A DNA stretch of 5,788 bases from Acidobacteriota bacterium (GTDB taxonomy: Bacteria; Acidobacteriota; JAAYUB01; JAMOQF01): the NCBI GenBank assembly GCA_027040585.1, contig JALULU010000386.1, positions 1-5,788 on the forward strand, written 5' to 3'. Both the position numbers and the translations under genes were made by a program. Shown here in pieces: positions 5,495 through 5,788 of this stretch; the stretch's first letter is position 1; each line of letters begins with the position of its first letter. A model generated the notes under the pieces. The model saw only the letters and a program-made list of their open reading frames with translations. It ran no database searches and was not told the DNA's origin.

Positions 5495-5788
5495 TTATTT
5501 AATAGGAAAAGATAAATTTATTTTTACGCTATTTTTTTCCTTCAAAATTCTCAAGTTTCCCCCAATCTTTTTTATAGACCAATAGGCAATTAAAAGCCCA
5601 CAACCCATACCTTCTGTCTTACAATCAAAATTGGAATAGGGAAAGATGATTTCCTTTAATTCCATACTCTTTTTTTTATCAACTTCTATTCTAAAAAAAA
5701 TATTGATATTATTTTTTATCTGACTAAAATCTATGAAAATTTTACCACCTTTAAATTCTTTTAATAGCTGACCCACATTATTTAAGAT
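5495..5788 (-). CDS. Histidine-kinase-type ATPase domain, C-terminal end (5' part beyond the window)
   Basis: The frame is open to the right edge, giving 97 visible residues; the GTG at 5776 is internal, since coding continues upstream as ILNN. The layout is the C-terminal half of a GHKL/HATPase_c domain: an N-box-like ILNNVGQLLKEFKGGKIFIDF (1-21), a strand NINIFFRIEV (27-36), an F-box-like IIFPYSNFDCK (47-57), a G2 box EGMGCGLLIAYWSIKKIGG (59-77), then NLRILKE...INLSFP (78-95). It is divergent. The G1 box DxGxG reads DKKKS (37-41) and the second N-box Asn, usually a Mg-ATP ligand, appears to be Gln7. Either ATP binding is weak or lost, or the domain serves as a scaffold. It would sense or relay a signal with a partner not visible here. 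It is the first visible gene of the run, 13 nt before the DksA-like gene. Fold is fairly sure; activity is unknown. Confidence 0.75.
   Translation of the reverse strand: MLNNVGQLLKEFKGGKIFIDFSQIKNNINIFFRIEVDKKKSMELKEIIFPYSNFDCKTEGMGCGLLIAYWSIKKIGGNLRILKEKNSVKINLSFPIK

Noticed and set aside
5774..5776. GTG as the start of a 93-aa protein at the right edge
   Set aside because: The frame is open to the window end and the upstream codons (ILNN) extend the ATPase N-box, so the GTG is internal and the gene is cut by the edge.

Overview
The window is AT-rich DNA from a bacterium. A DksA/TraR zinc-finger protein, a ComF-type phosphoribosyltransferase, a histidine-kinase-type ATPase tail, strong Shine-Dalgarno (SD) sites and sigma70-like promoters all point that way. 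Lys- and Glu-rich proteins and separate B12-mutase subunits would fit a deep-branching, possibly thermophilic, anaerobe. I cannot name the lineage from this sequence alone.

Right part (2368-5788, minus strand): a tight run of five co-directional genes. In transcription order they are the C-terminal end of a histidine-kinase-like ATPase (cut by the window edge), a DksA/TraR-family protein, a ComF-family phosphoribosyltransferase, and the large and small (B12-binding) subunits of an acyl-CoA mutase. Gaps are 13 nt, an overlap of about 40 nt, 23 nt and 26 nt, so this is probably one operon whose promoter lies beyond the right edge. The mutase would normally be labelled methylmalonyl-CoA mutase. 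However, the two residues that read the substrate carboxylate (Tyr89 and Arg207 in the Propionibacterium enzyme) are Phe and Gln here, the pattern of isobutyryl-CoA mutase. I therefore call the pair icmA/icmB-like.

Middle (1693-2367, plus strand): one unrecognised 224-aa protein that converges on the mutase operon. The two stop codons abut with no base between them. It has no SD site. A perfect TATAAT box lies 8 nt before its ATG, so its mRNA is probably leaderless.

Intergenic 1413-1692: two divergent promoters with the same geometry (-35 TTGA.., 18-bp spacer, -10, 8 nt, ATG), several AT-rich inverted repeats that could be operators, and a small island of much higher GC.

Left part (1-1412, minus strand): a leaderless 35-aa ORF, then a 386-aa unrecognised exported protein with a signal peptide and a C-terminal membrane anchor, then the start of an RHS/YD-repeat coding frame that runs off the left edge. 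The 35-aa ORF and the RHS frame share an NGN-[L/V]-V-S-x3-Y-D pattern. This suggests an orphan or rearranged RHS module with the 386-aa protein lying between its parts.
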